From NCBI GenBank assembly GCA_020250175.1, contig JADCEN010000003.1, positions 1 to 64,000 on the forward strand: a DNA stretch of 64,000 nt, in the 5' to 3' direction. Of the stretch, positions 1 through 8,809 are shown in pieces. This DNA comes from Rhodobacter sp. (lineage in GTDB: Bacteria; Pseudomonadota; Alphaproteobacteria; Rhodobacterales; Rhodobacteraceae). A program made the translations under genes and the position numbers. Each line of letters starts with the position of its first letter. Position 1 is the first letter of the stretch. The notes under the pieces are model-generated. The model searched no databases. It saw only the letters and a list, made by a program, of their open reading frames with translations, and was not told where the DNA came from.

Positions 1-87
1 CACCAGAAGGTCCAAAAGCGCATGGCGCTGCGCATTCCCCGTCCGAGGGTCGGGAACTTGGCGAAGGATCGTGATCAATGACGGCAT
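1..87 (-). CDS. ISAs1-family transposase, N-terminus only (cut by window edge)
   Basis: The minus strand opens with ATG at 87 preceded by AGGGAGGA, a strong ribosome site. It encodes 29 residues running off the window, including ILRQVPDPRTG and a following RHALLDLLV. This matches the start of ISAs1-type DDE transposases (the DDE_Tnp_1-associated N-terminal domain, usually F/L..LPDPR..GRRHPLLDIL). The gene would cut and paste its own insertion sequence. Whether it is intact cannot be judged because only the first codons are visible. It lies next to IS66 debris, so the left edge of the window is a mobile-element graveyard. Confidence 0.7.
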   Translation of the reverse strand, partial: MPSLITILRQVPDPRTGNAQRHALLDLLV

Positions 88-604
88 GGGTTCCTCCCTT
101 AGGAACCACAAGCAGAATCCAATTCAGACCCAAGCGCTACCCCAAATCTTCAAATGCGATTCCCCTGGGTGGCATTTCGGGGTTCTCGCGTCTGGCCGAA
201 GACTGGTCTTGCGACGGCATCGGGCCATCCCGCGCGCTTGCGCAATTGTCGGATGGAGCTTTCGGGCTGCGCGGTTCCGGGGATGTTGAGGACAGGTTTT
301 CAGAGGATTGCACGGTTGTCAGGCCCATGGTCTTATCGGTTTCGGGCGCGTCTTCGCCGCAAGTGACGTCGCGCACCCGGTGCAGGCGGTTCCCGCTGGG
401 CCGGTGGGCGCGGGCGGCCTTGGCGAAAGCCGCAGCGGAGACATGCGGGGAGAAGAGGCAGTATCGGGCGCAGCAGATGGTCTTCGCGTTGCGCACCACC
501 TTGGCGGTGACGCGGGCAGCGGTCCCAAGGCCGGGCATCGGCGGCACGGGCGGTCACCACCTGAAGCGCACTCTTCCCGGTCGAAAGGGCGTCGCAACGT
601 CTTG
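88..604. other. gene-free stretch between insertion-sequence remnants
   Basis: No reading frame here resembles a known protein on either strand. Open frames exist only because G+C is high and they lack ribosome sites. By position it should hold the IS66 tnpC region, but I could not recognise TnpC motifs. It is most likely decayed transposon sequence. Confidence 0.4.
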
Positions 605-876
605 TCATCCCGCCGCAGCAGTCGGCGGCACCCGTCGTGCCATCACCCGCCGCCTGTCCAAGCCTTCAAGCTGCGCCCGTGACAGCCGCAGTACCCCGTC
701 CTGGACCTTCGGCCAGGCGAATTTGCCTGGTTCCGGCACCTTGTCGGTCAGCACCATCCCGGCACCGTCCCACAGCAGGACCTTCAATCTGTCCCCCGCC
801 TCGCGCGGAACACCACCGTCGCCCCGGAATGCGGATCAATCTTCCGTTCCGTCTGAACCGTCTGCGCCAGAACGGC
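605..876 (-). pseudogene. IS66-family TnpB (Orf2) remnant, frameshifted
   Basis: Two adjacent minus-strand frames reconstruct the centre and C-terminus of IS66 TnpB. One frame reads DPHSGATVVFRARRG and stops; after a frameshift near 790 the next continues LKVLLWDGAGMVL, then KFAWPKVQDGVLRLS. The family pattern is (F/V)FRGRRGD..K(V/L)L.WDG.G......L..GKF.WP...DG...L. The N-terminal part is not recognisable in one frame. TnpB is an accessory protein of IS66 elements. With the frameshift and no convincing tnpA or tnpC neighbour, this is a dead fragment. Confidence 0.7.
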
Positions 877-1396
877 CCCCCCCCGGACCGTGCCCTGATC
901 CTTCGCATCTTCGCCAGGCTTACCCGAAGCCGATTGAGACGCGGCGTCTTGCGATCCGCGAACACCCCCGAGGCCGCCATCGCCAGCTTCATCGCGCCCC
1001 ACACCCGAACCGAAACAAAACTCTTCATCCGGCGCGCTGACCCGGTTCCGATCAGCGCCGCCAGAAACCGGGGGCGCCAAATGCCGCATTAACCCACGGG
1101 TGCAAGGCTCTGGTCCTGAGCACGGCATCGCCCGTCGCGATTCTGGCGGGCGTGCTTGTGGTCATGGCCGCGGGCAGTCTGCGCTGCGCACCGGGCGATA
1201 CCCGCATCATGACCGTCAGGGTCAGCAGGCGCCCGCACCGGGTGCCGGTCTTCTGCCGCGCCGCCGAAAGCACGGGGGCATTCCGCCTGGCGGGGCAATT
1301 GCCAAAGGTCGGGGAGGCGTGTTGTGTCGGGCATGCCGGTCAGGGGGACGCACCGCCCGTCACGGTTCAGGATCGGCAGGCGTGACGGCGCTGCGC
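877..1396. other. gene-free stretch, probable decayed IS66 sequence
   Basis: Weak echoes of TnpB or TnpA may be present on the minus strand up to about 1,030, but no frame is convincing. Nothing else is recognisable before the SDR gene that ends at 1397. Confidence 0.35.
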
Positions 1397-2221
1397 CTAC
1401 ATCCCGAACAAACGGCGGGTAATCGCCAGGAAAAGGCGGTCACCAAGCAGAAAACGCAAGCGCGGCAGCCAGAGTGCGCCCATTCCAACCGGCACGCGCC
1501 AGCCGCCGCCGCGCCGTTCCATGGCGTTGACCATCGCGCGGGCCGCCGCGTCCGGCTTCAGACCCTTGCGGGCATGCTCATGCCATGTCTCGACCAGCCT
1601 GGCATTGAGATCCCCATAGGCAGAGGTTTCGACCGGCACAGGAAGCTGCGATACCAGCTCGGTCGCGATGAACTCTGGCGCCATAAGCCTGACGCGGATG
1701 TTGAAGCGGCCAACCTCGTGCAGAAGGCCTTCGCACCACCCTTCAAGGGCGTGCTTGCTTGCGCCATAAATCGCCTCGCCGGGAGGCGTGATCTTCCCGG
1801 CCAGCGAGCCGACAACGCAAATGGTCCCGCCCCCCCGCTGGCGAAGTCCCGGCAAGGCGGTGCGCGCAACATTGACCACCCCCCAGAAATTGGTCTCCAT
1901 GATCGCCCGTGTGTCCGCCATGGGCAGGTCTTCGACCATTGCCGGGATGTTGGCACCCGCATTCAGGACATAGAGGTCGATGCCGCCCGTGGCGTCAAGG
2001 TCCGCAACCATCGCCTCAACCGATGCCAGGTCCGTCACATCAAGCGTCCGGCCTTCCATCCGCCCCGGCACCGGTGCTTCGCCCTGCGGCACGATCCCGC
2101 GTCGCGACACACCGATCACATCCCAGCCGCGCCGGGCGAGTTCAAGGCAAATCCCGGCACCCAGACCGGACGAGGCCCCGGTAACAAAAGCGCGGCCCCG
2201 TTTGCCGGACGCGCCGGTCAT
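1397..2221 (-). CDS. short-chain dehydrogenase/reductase (SDR)
   Basis: A 274-residue NAD(P)-dependent oxidoreductase of the classical SDR fold; the substrate cannot be read from sequence. Near the N-terminus it has the cofactor loop TGASSGLGAG, then NAG (NAGANIP), a Ser in VVGSLAGK and the catalytic YGASK. I chose the ATG at 2221 because it overlaps the stop of the upstream membrane-protein gene as ATGA, implying translational coupling; an upstream in-frame ATG at 2272 would lengthen it without adding family sequence. The C-terminal tail (LGDRLFLAITRRLFGM) resembles SDRs described as lipid- or ketone-acting, which is only suggestive. Confidence 0.85.
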   Translation of the reverse strand: MTGASGKRGRAFVTGASSGLGAGICLELARRGWDVIGVSRRGIVPQGEAPVPGRMEGRTLDVTDLASVEAMVADLDATGGIDLYVLNAGANIPAMVEDLPMADTRAIMETNFWGVVNVARTALPGLRQRGGGTICVVGSLAGKITPPGEAIYGASKHALEGWCEGLLHEVGRFNIRVRLMAPEFIATELVSQLPVPVETSAYGDLNARLVETWHEHARKGLKPDAAARAMVNAMERRGGGWRVPVGMGALWLPRLRFLLGDRLFLAITRRLFGM

Positions 2222-2424
2222 CCCTTGCCGCCGAAGCCGCGAAGCGCGCGGGTCACGCGCGGCCATTGCCACATGCTGACCCCCGTCAACAGCAAGCCGA
2301 GCGACACGAACTGGGCAGCAAGCAAGGCGGACGGATTTTCGATCAGGGGCGAGAACAGGAAGGTCCCCATGTAAAGTCCGCCAATGATATGAAACCAGCG
2401 GACAAGCTTGCGAAAGCGCGACAT
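2218..2424 (-). CDS. small two-helix membrane protein, unknown function
   Basis: A 68-residue protein starting at ATG 2424 behind GAGGGAAGGA. It has two predicted membrane helices: WFHIIGGLYMGTFLFSPLI near residues 9-27 and LLAAQFVSLGLLLTGVSMW near 33-51, followed by a basic tail. An in-frame ATG further upstream (2520) lacks a good ribosome site. The gene is the first of a two-gene minus-strand unit with the SDR. I do not recognise a family; the RWFHIIGG start is reminiscent of PepSY-type membrane segments but is too short to assign. Confidence 0.7.
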   Translation of the reverse strand: MSRFRKLVRWFHIIGGLYMGTFLFSPLIENPSALLAAQFVSLGLLLTGVSMWQWPRVTRALRGFGGKG

Positions 2425-3092
2425 CGTTTTTCCTTCCCTCAATCCATTGAACGGCGAAGCCGATCCCAGTGGCAGGGTAAGCGTCTCAGGGCACCTGTGC
2501 AATGCAAATGTTAACATCAATTACATTTTAGTTGGGCCGCGCTGGAAATCGGCGCTGGCAACGTCAAGGTCTGGCGGCTGCGACCGTCGCAAGGCGTGCC
2601 TTGCGGGAAAGCGGGGGTGACGCGGTGGGAAGGCGGCGGATCGTGGCGGTTGTTGAGACTTCCGGGCTATGCCGAACGAGCGACAGGCTGCGACAAAGGC
2701 GGAACGGCCTGATCGGCAATGCCCTGTTCACCGATCTCTGCGCCTGCGGCCATAACACCCGCAAGACGCGTCCCGGCCCCGTTGCTCGCCTCCATCGCCA
2801 AACGCACCCCGGGCCCTTGCCATTGCCCGCGGACCAATGGCGGAAACTGGCCTGATCGCCGCCTGCCTGTGAGGTTGGATCAGCTTGTCCGCACCCCGCC
2901 CCGACTCTGCATCAGCGCCGGTCTTGCCGTGAAAAGGGCGGATCGCATGGGGTCGATGTGATGGTCCGGTATGGCAAAGGTCCACCAAAAGGCGGCTCAC
3001 GAATCCCGCAAAGAAAGTGCATCCTGCGCGAAGCAAAGAATGGCTTGCGGCGCTGAACTGTCTTCAGCCGGGCCGCTTGCCATTCCACCGCC
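2425..3092. other. long intergenic region without a recognisable gene
   Basis: The A+T-richer 2,505-2,530 stretch probably holds the promoter for the minus-strand pair. From about 2,870 down to a TAG at 2,668 the minus strand has an uninterrupted frame ending GIADQAVPPLSQPVARSA that reads like a protein tail. I cannot assign it, and it may be another fragment of a lost gene. Confidence 0.4.
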
Positions 3093-3211
3093 TCACGCGG
3101 GCCGTTCCATCGGCGGTGCCAGCCCCCCATCAACACCCCGTGCAGACTCGGTGCCACCACCGCGCCCGTGGCTTTCGGACGGCCTGCATTGAACCGGATC
3201 GGCGCGCCTGT
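3093..3211 (-). pseudogene. displaced 3' end of cysQ
   Basis: The minus strand here encodes GAPIRFNAGRPKATGAV...LHGVLMGG and then, after loss of one G in a G run, LAPPMERPA and a stop. The intact phosphatase at 4562-5356 ends GAPIRFNAGRPQAAGVV...LHGALMGGLAPQGERPG and a stop. So the last ~40 codons of cysQ exist twice, in the same orientation, with the methyltransferase gene between them. The copy is diverged, not a fresh duplication. Just beyond its start lies a 14-bp perfect palindrome CCTGTCCGGACAGG (3207-3220). Confidence 0.8.
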
Positions 3212-3410
3212 CCGGACAGGGAACCCCGCCCCCGCCCACGGGGTCCCAAGCTGAACCGGTCGGCACACCGGCATTCTGCAAGGCCTCGGGCCGCAAATCC
3301 CAAGCCAGACCCGCCTTCGGCAAGAAACCCGCCCCGCGCCCCGTTGACCCGACCGACTCCCGCAAGCGCTTTGTGCCACCGAAGAAGCCGTGCCGCTGAA
3401 TCGAGGGTAA

Positions 3411-3665
3411 ACCCGTTGGACGGCACGCCCTGGCGCAGGCGCGGGTAGCTTCGAGGTCGTTATCGGGGCAAGAGAAGCACGGATATCCGCTGCCAAGACG
3501 TTCCAAGAGCCGGTGCCACCCGAAGTTGTCTTCGGCTGTTTGGCACCGACAGGGAACATCTCTGTTCGCCGCTTTATGGCCGAACTTGCCCTTGACCAGC
3601 AGCCCGTGACTCTGTCCTTTGGACAGCAGAACATCCGGTCGGTTACGGAAAGTGCAAGACGATGA
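3411..3665 (+). other. unassigned open frame overlapping the methyltransferase start
   Basis: From 3411 a frame with no stop runs for 84 codons and ends in TGA at 3663-3665, overlapping the methyltransferase ATG as ATGA. Its translation looks protein-like (VFGCLAPTGNISVRRF, then LALDQQPVTLSFGQQNIRS). No start codon with a convincing ribosome site is seen, and upstream the frame is closed by TAA at 3408. It may be the tail of a gene lost when the island formed, with the methyltransferase once its downstream operon partner. Function unknown. Confidence 0.35.
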
Positions 3666-4462
3666 CAAGTTCATTTGCGGTTTACACGGCAGCAAACAAG
3701 GCGGCGTGGAATGCTTCTGCCGCGCTGCATGGTCACGGCGAGGAGTGGGCTGAGTTAATGGCGAAGGCTGCCCAGCCCGGGTTTTCCGTGCTGGACCGCG
3801 AACTGACCGAAGCGATCCTTGCACTGGGACTTGAGGGCAAATCGGCTGTCCAGGTCGGATGCAACAACGCCCGAGAGTTGTTGTCACTTGCATCGCTGGG
3901 TATTCAGCCGTCGCTGGGCATAGATCAATCAGGGGCGTTTCTTGAACAGGCAAGAAGTCTTGCGCAGGCTGCCGGTCTGCAGCCGCGTCTGGTCGAGGCA
4001 GATATCTACGACCTGAAGGAAGATGTCGGCACCTTTGACCTGGTGCTGATCACGATCGGCGTTCTGAACTGGATGCCGGATCTTGACGGTTTCTTCCGTG
4101 TGATCGCGCGGCTTCTGCATCCCGGCGGGTGTTTGGTCATTTATGAAACGCATCCCTTCATGGAGCTTTTCGACCCGGACAGCGACACACCATATGAACC
4201 TGCCTTCAGTTACTTCAGAAAGTATCCTCTGCAAGAGGAAGGCTTGATTTCATACGATGGGGTTGATCACGGCAAGGGCGAAACCGGGTACTGGTTCATA
4301 CATTCCATCGGGCAAATCGTGACGTCATGTGTCACCGCCGGACTGGCATTGTCATCTCTGAAGGAGTTCGGATATTCGATCCGGGAGCCTGAGTACGACA
4401 TCTACGAAGGCCGTGAGGCCCAGATTCCAATGAGCTTTCTCTTGCAGGCCAAGAAGACCTGA
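3662..4462 (+). CDS. class I SAM-dependent methyltransferase
   Basis: A 266-residue cytoplasmic protein with a Rossmann methyltransferase core. Motif I is degenerate (AVQVGCNNARELLSLA, residues ~60-75), followed by GIDQS at the end of strand 2, VEADIYDL, and FDLVLITIGVLNW as motif IV. A C-terminal region contains YEPAFSYFRKYPL. The methyl acceptor is unknown. Base composition is visibly poorer in G+C than cysQ-pmbA. The gene stands alone on the plus strand between the real 3' end of cysQ and a displaced copy of that end, so it is probably horizontally acquired cargo. Confidence 0.8.
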   Translation: MTSSFAVYTAANKAAWNASAALHGHGEEWAELMAKAAQPGFSVLDRELTEAILALGLEGKSAVQVGCNNARELLSLASLGIQPSLGIDQSGAFLEQARSLAQAAGLQPRLVEADIYDLKEDVGTFDLVLITIGVLNWMPDLDGFFRVIARLLHPGGCLVIYETHPFMELFDPDSDTPYEPAFSYFRKYPLQEEGLISYDGVDHGKGETGYWFIHSIGQIVTSCVTAGLALSSLKEFGYSIREPEYDIYEGREAQIPMSFLLQAKKT

Positions 4463-4561
4463 TGCCTGGACATTGAAGGGTCCCGGTGAAAGTCCGCAGT
4501 GATTCTGGCAACGCTCAATTCAGCCGCCGCCAGTATCGCTGCCAAATGCACACCACCCCCC

Positions 4562-5356
4562 TCATCCGGGCCGCTCCCCTTGCGGCGCAAGCCCCCCCAT
4601 CAGCGCGCCATGCAGCCCCGGTGCCGCCGCCACCACGCCCGCCGCCTGCGGACGGCCTGCGTTGAACCGGATCGGCGCGCCCGCCCGGTCGGTCACCACC
4701 GCCCCGGCCCGTTCCGCAATCAAGGCACCTGCCGCGATGTCCCATTCCCAGGCATCGCGCAGCGTCAGCATCCCGTCGAACCGCCCTTCGGCCACCAGAC
4801 ACAGCCGATAGGCGAGCGAGGCGCGGAAGCTGCGTTTCACCTGCGGCACGCCACCGGGCCACAGCGCCGGGGCCAGGCTGGATTGGGTGGCCAGCAGGCT
4901 GGCCCCTTCTGTTCCCGCCCGCGTGCTGGCGGCAATCTCCACCCCGTCGCACAGCGCCGGGCCATGGTCGCTGGCGGCATACAGCCGGTCCAAGGCGGGC
5001 AGATACACCACTGCCGCCGTCACCCGGCCCCGCTCGGCCACGGCCAGCGAATGGGCAAAGGTTTCTTCCCCCGCCATGAAGGCGCGGGTGCCGTCGATGG
5101 GGTCGATGATGAAGACCCGTTCCGCCACCAGCCGGGCTGCACCGTCTTCGGTTTCTTCAGACAGCCAGCCATAGCCGGGCCGCGCCGCCAGCAGCAGATG
5201 CGCCAGCATCTCGTTCACATCGAGGTCGGCTTCGGTCACCGGCCCGTGCCCGCCGCCCTTGTCCCAGAATTTCGGCGCGCGCCTCCAGAATCGCATCGCG
5301 ATCCCGCCGGCCTTCAGCGCGGCTTCGGTCAGCAGGGCCAGGTCATGCGCCGGCAA
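4562..5356 (-). CDS. cysQ: 3'(2'),5'-bisphosphate nucleotidase / inositol-monophosphatase family (CysQ-type)
   Basis: A 264-residue Mg-dependent phosphatase of the IMPase superfamily. It shows the metal-site Glu in WLSEETED (~residues 64-71), the signature IIDPIDGTRAFM (~84-95) and WEWDIAAGALIAERAG (~200-215), which contains the second metal aspartate. CysQ proteins recycle 3'-phosphoadenosine-5'-phosphate from sulfate assimilation; inositol or other sugar phosphates are possible alternatives. It starts at ATG 5356, overlapping the end of pmbA by 14 bases, so the two are co-translated. Its 3' end is duplicated at 3093-3211 beyond the methyltransferase. Confidence 0.85.
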   Translation of the reverse strand: MPAHDLALLTEAALKAGGIAMRFWRRAPKFWDKGGGHGPVTEADLDVNEMLAHLLLAARPGYGWLSEETEDGAARLVAERVFIIDPIDGTRAFMAGEETFAHSLAVAERGRVTAAVVYLPALDRLYAASDHGPALCDGVEIAASTRAGTEGASLLATQSSLAPALWPGGVPQVKRSFRASLAYRLCLVAEGRFDGMLTLRDAWEWDIAAGALIAERAGAVVTDRAGAPIRFNAGRPQAAGVVAAAPGLHGALMGGLAPQGERPG

Positions 5357-6686
5357 GGGTCAGCCCTTCGACCAGCAGGCTGGGCACGCGGGTGGAAAGG
5401 TGCGCCCGCGTGTCATTCGCGGGCGTGATGCGCAGCAGCATGTCGCGCAGGTTGCCCGCCACCGTCACCTCGTTCACCGCATGGGCGATCTGCCCGTTTT
5501 CCACCCAGAAGCCGGACGCGCCGCGCGAATAATCGCCCGTCGTGGCATTGATCGAACTGCCGATCAGCGCGGTGATCAGCAGCCCCGTTCCCATGTCGCG
5601 GATCAGATCATCGCGGCTGGCGCTGCCCTGTGTCAGGTCGATGTTGGTGGTGCCGGGTGAAGGTGGCCCTTGCGTGCCGCGAAAGGCACTGGCAGTGCTG
5701 GCCATGCCCAGCTTGCGCCCTGTCGCCAGGTCCAGTGTCCATCCCGTCAGGATGCCCCGGTCGACGATGGCCCGCCGGAAGGTGGCAAGCCCTTCGGCAT
5801 CAAAGGGGCGCGAGGCCCCGATACGCGGGCGCAGCGGGTCCTCGATCACCGACAGCGTTTCGGGCAGAACCGGCTTGCCCAGCAGGTCGCGCGCCCAACT
5901 GGACCCGCGCGCAATCGCAGACCCGTTCGCAGCCGACAGAAGATGCCCGATCAGAGAAGAGGCAACGCGTTCATCAAACAGCACCGGACAAGCACCGGTC
6001 CTGGGTTTGCGCGCGCCCAGCCGGGCCAGTGCGCGCTCTGCCGCCAGACGCCCGGCCTCTTCCGGGGCTGGCAGGTCGCTTTGGAAGGTGCGGCTTTCGG
6101 CGGCCCAGTCCCGCTCCATCCCGGTCCCCTCGCCGGTAAAGGCCACCGCCGAGAACGACCGCGACGTGCGCCCGTAGCCGCCCGCAAAGCCGTTGCTTGC
6201 CGCCATATGTATCCGCCGGGCAGCATATCCGGCCGAAGCTTCCACCTGCGTGATGCCTGTTACCGCCATCGCGGCGGCCTCGGCCCGCCTCGCATCCTGC
6301 TCCAGCGCCTGCGCCCCCGGTTCGGGGCTGTCATCCGACAGTTCCAGCGCCGCCACATCCCAGGTCCGGGCCAGTTGATCCGCCTCGGCCAGCCCGATCC
6401 ACGGGTCTTGCGGTGCCTCGCGCGCCATGGCCACGGCGCGTTCCGCAACCGCGTCAATTGTCGCCTGCGACAGGTCGGAAACCGAAACACAGGCCTGCCT
6501 GCGCCCCATCAGAACCCGCAGACCCAACTCGATGCTTTCCGACCGTTCCGCCTGCTCCAGGGCACCGGCGCGAAGGTCGATGGACAGCGACGTGCCCGCG
6601 ACCGCCAGCGCCTCGGCGGCATCGGCCCCTGCACGGCGGGCGGCAGACAAAAGCGCTTCGGTCAGGGATTCCAGCGAAGGGGTCAT
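5343..6686 (-). CDS. pmbA: TldE/PmbA-family metallopeptidase subunit
   Basis: A 447-residue protein of the TldD/PmbA family. N-terminal landmarks are LLSAARRAGADAAEALAV, GTSLSIDLRAG and RSESIELGLRVLMGRRQA; the middle has TGACPVLFDERVASSLIGHL; the C-terminus has FWVENGQIAHAVNEVTVAGN. The PmbA (TldE) branch lacks the HExxxH zinc motif of TldD, and none is seen here. With TldD it forms a protease that matures peptides such as microcin B17 and degrades CcdA in Escherichia coli. TldD is not in this window. Start at ATG 6686 behind AAGGAG; the open frame further upstream is just non-stop G+C-rich leader. Confidence 0.88.
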   Translation of the reverse strand: MTPSLESLTEALLSAARRAGADAAEALAVAGTSLSIDLRAGALEQAERSESIELGLRVLMGRRQACVSVSDLSQATIDAVAERAVAMAREAPQDPWIGLAEADQLARTWDVAALELSDDSPEPGAQALEQDARRAEAAAMAVTGITQVEASAGYAARRIHMAASNGFAGGYGRTSRSFSAVAFTGEGTGMERDWAAESRTFQSDLPAPEEAGRLAAERALARLGARKPRTGACPVLFDERVASSLIGHLLSAANGSAIARGSSWARDLLGKPVLPETLSVIEDPLRPRIGASRPFDAEGLATFRRAIVDRGILTGWTLDLATGRKLGMASTASAFRGTQGPPSPGTTNIDLTQGSASRDDLIRDMGTGLLITALIGSSINATTGDYSRGASGFWVENGQIAHAVNEVTVAGNLRDMLLRITPANDTRAHLSTRVPSLLVEGLTLAGA

Positions 6687-7177
6687 CGGGCGCTCCTTGT
6701 GCACAGGAGGCTGAGGTAGTCTGCCCGATGCCGGGGTGCAAGCACCCGGCAGGCAAAGGGCACCCCCGGCCGGGCCGGAGATGCCCCTGACAGGGTGCCG
6801 AGAACGGGTAAATCGCACGGGCTGACGGACCGGAAAGCAGGGAACTTTCCCTTGCGCGCGCGTCGCGCAGTCTGGCCGGGGCCATCGCCCCGGCCACCCG
6901 CCGCCTGTGTCACCCGCCCGCCAGGGGCCAAAGCCCCCGGCCAGCACCCGACCCGCTCTGGGCCGGGCGCTTTGCACCCGCCAGGTCGGACGATGGCCGG
7001 TCGTTGTTCCCGGACCTGCCGGGCTACAGGGCACCGTCGCGCGCGGGCGGGGGAAACGCGGTGCGTTTCCGGGTCCGCCCGCAATCGCAGCCGATTGCCC
7101 CGAATCAGGAAGGCTTTCCCGTCAGGCAGGCGATCAGGATGCCTTTTCAGCACTCTGTGATGATATGTACCCCTGCG
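6687..7177. other. intergenic region with strong hairpins
   Basis: About 490 bases with no gene, between two minus-strand genes. Two notable structures: a perfect 10-bp stem TGGCCGGGGC/GCCCCGGCCA with loop CATC (6873-6896), and a long composite hairpin at about 7044-7082 whose core GGAAACGC/GCGTTTCC (7052-7070, loop GGT) is flanked by a second G/C stem. The latter resembles the terminal hairpin of the dispersed repeat family seen elsewhere in the window. Confidence 0.5.
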
Positions 7178-8689
7178 TTATTGCAGGCGCTGGCCGTTGA
7201 CGAACAGGCCCTTGTCCCTGAATTCCAGCGTCGAGGTCAGCGTGTCGTCAGACCCTTCCACGGCATTGGCAAACAGGCCCATCATCATCCGGGCAGCCAT
7301 CGCCTGATCCTCTGGCAGAAGGCCCAGCTGCACCAGCTTGTCGACAAGCCCGTTGGCACCGACAATCTTCAGGTCCAGCTTTCCCGCCGGCATCGGCATG
7401 CCGGGAAAGGTCGTGGTGTCGGCGTTATCAAAGGTTAAGGCACCATTGCCGGTCACTTCCGCCCCGGCTGCCTTCAGCCTCAGCTCGGTCACATCCAGCG
7501 CATGAAGCTGGACCGGCGATGCGTCTTCGCCGGCTTTCGCAGCCTCGTCCGGATTCATGATGTCGACCATCCAGTTGGCCTTGCCCCTGGTGTCGATCAC
7601 CAGCGTTGCCGGATCGCGCGGCAGGACCTTTTCGGGGTCCAGCAGCGACCAGACCTCGTCTGACAGTGTGAAATCAACCAACTTCGTCAAAAGTGCGAAA
7701 TCGCCCGGCGTGTCCGACTTGCTGGTCGGCATCAGCAGGTTGAACGCCGCCTCGCCATAGCTCATCGCCACAGAAGGCAGCGGACTCCACGTGCCTGACA
7801 GGGTAACTGCAACATCCTTCGCTCCGCCGCCATAGTTCAAGCGCTCGGCGTCCAGCGCGAAGACGATGTTTCCGCTGCCGATGGTTGCGGTTCCCTGAGT
7901 GGTGTCCGCCGCTTCGGCCACGTCAAACTCGAACGTGCCTGCGCCATAGGTGAGGCTGCCATCGGTGGCGAACCCGGCCTTCAGGGCCTGCGACATGTCC
8001 GCCGTCATCGCCGCATCCAGCAGATTGCCTGTCGAATTCCCCGCCAGGTCGCTGACATTGCCCGTTATGTTGATCTTGCCGCCCGTTTCAGGGTCCGTCA
8101 TCGCCAGCGTCATTGCGGCGCTGCCGGCAGTGATCGAAGAGGCAAGCTGTTTGGGCGTGCCTGCCGTCACCAGATAGCTTCCGCCGAGCGCCGTGACATC
8201 GACCTCCAGAGTCAATTCGACGGGCTTTTCCTCTACCGTCACGTCATTGACCAGCGCCTTTACGAAGGGGGCAGTGAAATCATAGCGCGTTTCGGCTTCG
8301 GTGCCCGATGCGATGATTTTGAGGTCGGGTTGGCGGACCGCGACATTGACGACGCTTTTCCTGCCATCGGAATCGATGGAATTCACCACGACCGGATAGT
8401 CGGGCGACATGGTGACTTCGACAGTTCCGTCACCCAGTTCGCGGAAATTCACCGCCTCGACCGTGCTGTTGATCGACCCGCCGTCGAACGTCGACACAAT
8501 GGTCAGGCCCGTGATCGCAAGCGTGTCGCCTTGGCGGGCTTCCGAAGCCGCCGTCACGGTCTGGCCAGAGGCGACCGATACGGCCTTCCAGTTCGTCCAG
8601 ACCTGATCGGCTGTCAGCTCGGCATGGGCCGCAGTTGAGATCAGCAGCGCGGCAAGCAGCGAGCCGCCCTTGAACGTTGCGTGAAACAT
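7178..8689 (-). CDS. DUF2125 family secreted/periplasmic protein
   Basis: A 503-residue exported protein of unknown function. It begins with a clear signal peptide (MFHATFKGGSLLAALLIS, cleaved after AAHA-E, residue ~23). The rest is beta-rich with Thr/Gly/Val-rich segments, matching DUF2125 proteins of Rhodobacteraceae, which are about this length. Start at ATG 8689 with AGGAAGG seven bases upstream. It is monocistronic and divergent from the SDR operon at 8810. The beta-rich repeats are consistent with an envelope or lipid-binding role, but nothing catalytic can be seen. Confidence 0.8.
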   Translation of the reverse strand: MFHATFKGGSLLAALLISTAAHAELTADQVWTNWKAVSVASGQTVTAASEARQGDTLAITGLTIVSTFDGGSINSTVEAVNFRELGDGTVEVTMSPDYPVVVNSIDSDGRKSVVNVAVRQPDLKIIASGTEAETRYDFTAPFVKALVNDVTVEEKPVELTLEVDVTALGGSYLVTAGTPKQLASSITAGSAAMTLAMTDPETGGKINITGNVSDLAGNSTGNLLDAAMTADMSQALKAGFATDGSLTYGAGTFEFDVAEAADTTQGTATIGSGNIVFALDAERLNYGGGAKDVAVTLSGTWSPLPSVAMSYGEAAFNLLMPTSKSDTPGDFALLTKLVDFTLSDEVWSLLDPEKVLPRDPATLVIDTRGKANWMVDIMNPDEAAKAGEDASPVQLHALDVTELRLKAAGAEVTGNGALTFDNADTTTFPGMPMPAGKLDLKIVGANGLVDKLVQLGLLPEDQAMAARMMMGLFANAVEGSDDTLTSTLEFRDKGLFVNGQRLQ

Positions 8690-8809
8690 GAAGAAACCTT
8701 CCTGATGACTCTTTGCCTATCCTTTCCCGCGCCAAGCGGCGGGGTCAAGGGTTTCCGTTATGCGCAACGATGGTCTAAGACGGTGCGACACGGCGCAAGG
8801 GGGACAGGA

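Noticed and set aside
78-1040. 320-codon plus-strand open frame across the IS remnants
   Set aside because: Arg/Pro/Ser-rich low-complexity translation, no ribosome site, and opposite to the IS66 TnpB fragment.
2912-3634. 240-codon minus-strand frame as a complete gene
   Set aside because: Only its ~40-residue stretch matching the cysQ C-terminus is meaningful; the rest is unrelated and the cysQ part is frameshifted.
6700-7100. Possible CRISPR or tandem repeat
   Set aside because: The repeats are self-complementary hairpins of different sequence, not regularly spaced identical direct repeats; no cas genes.
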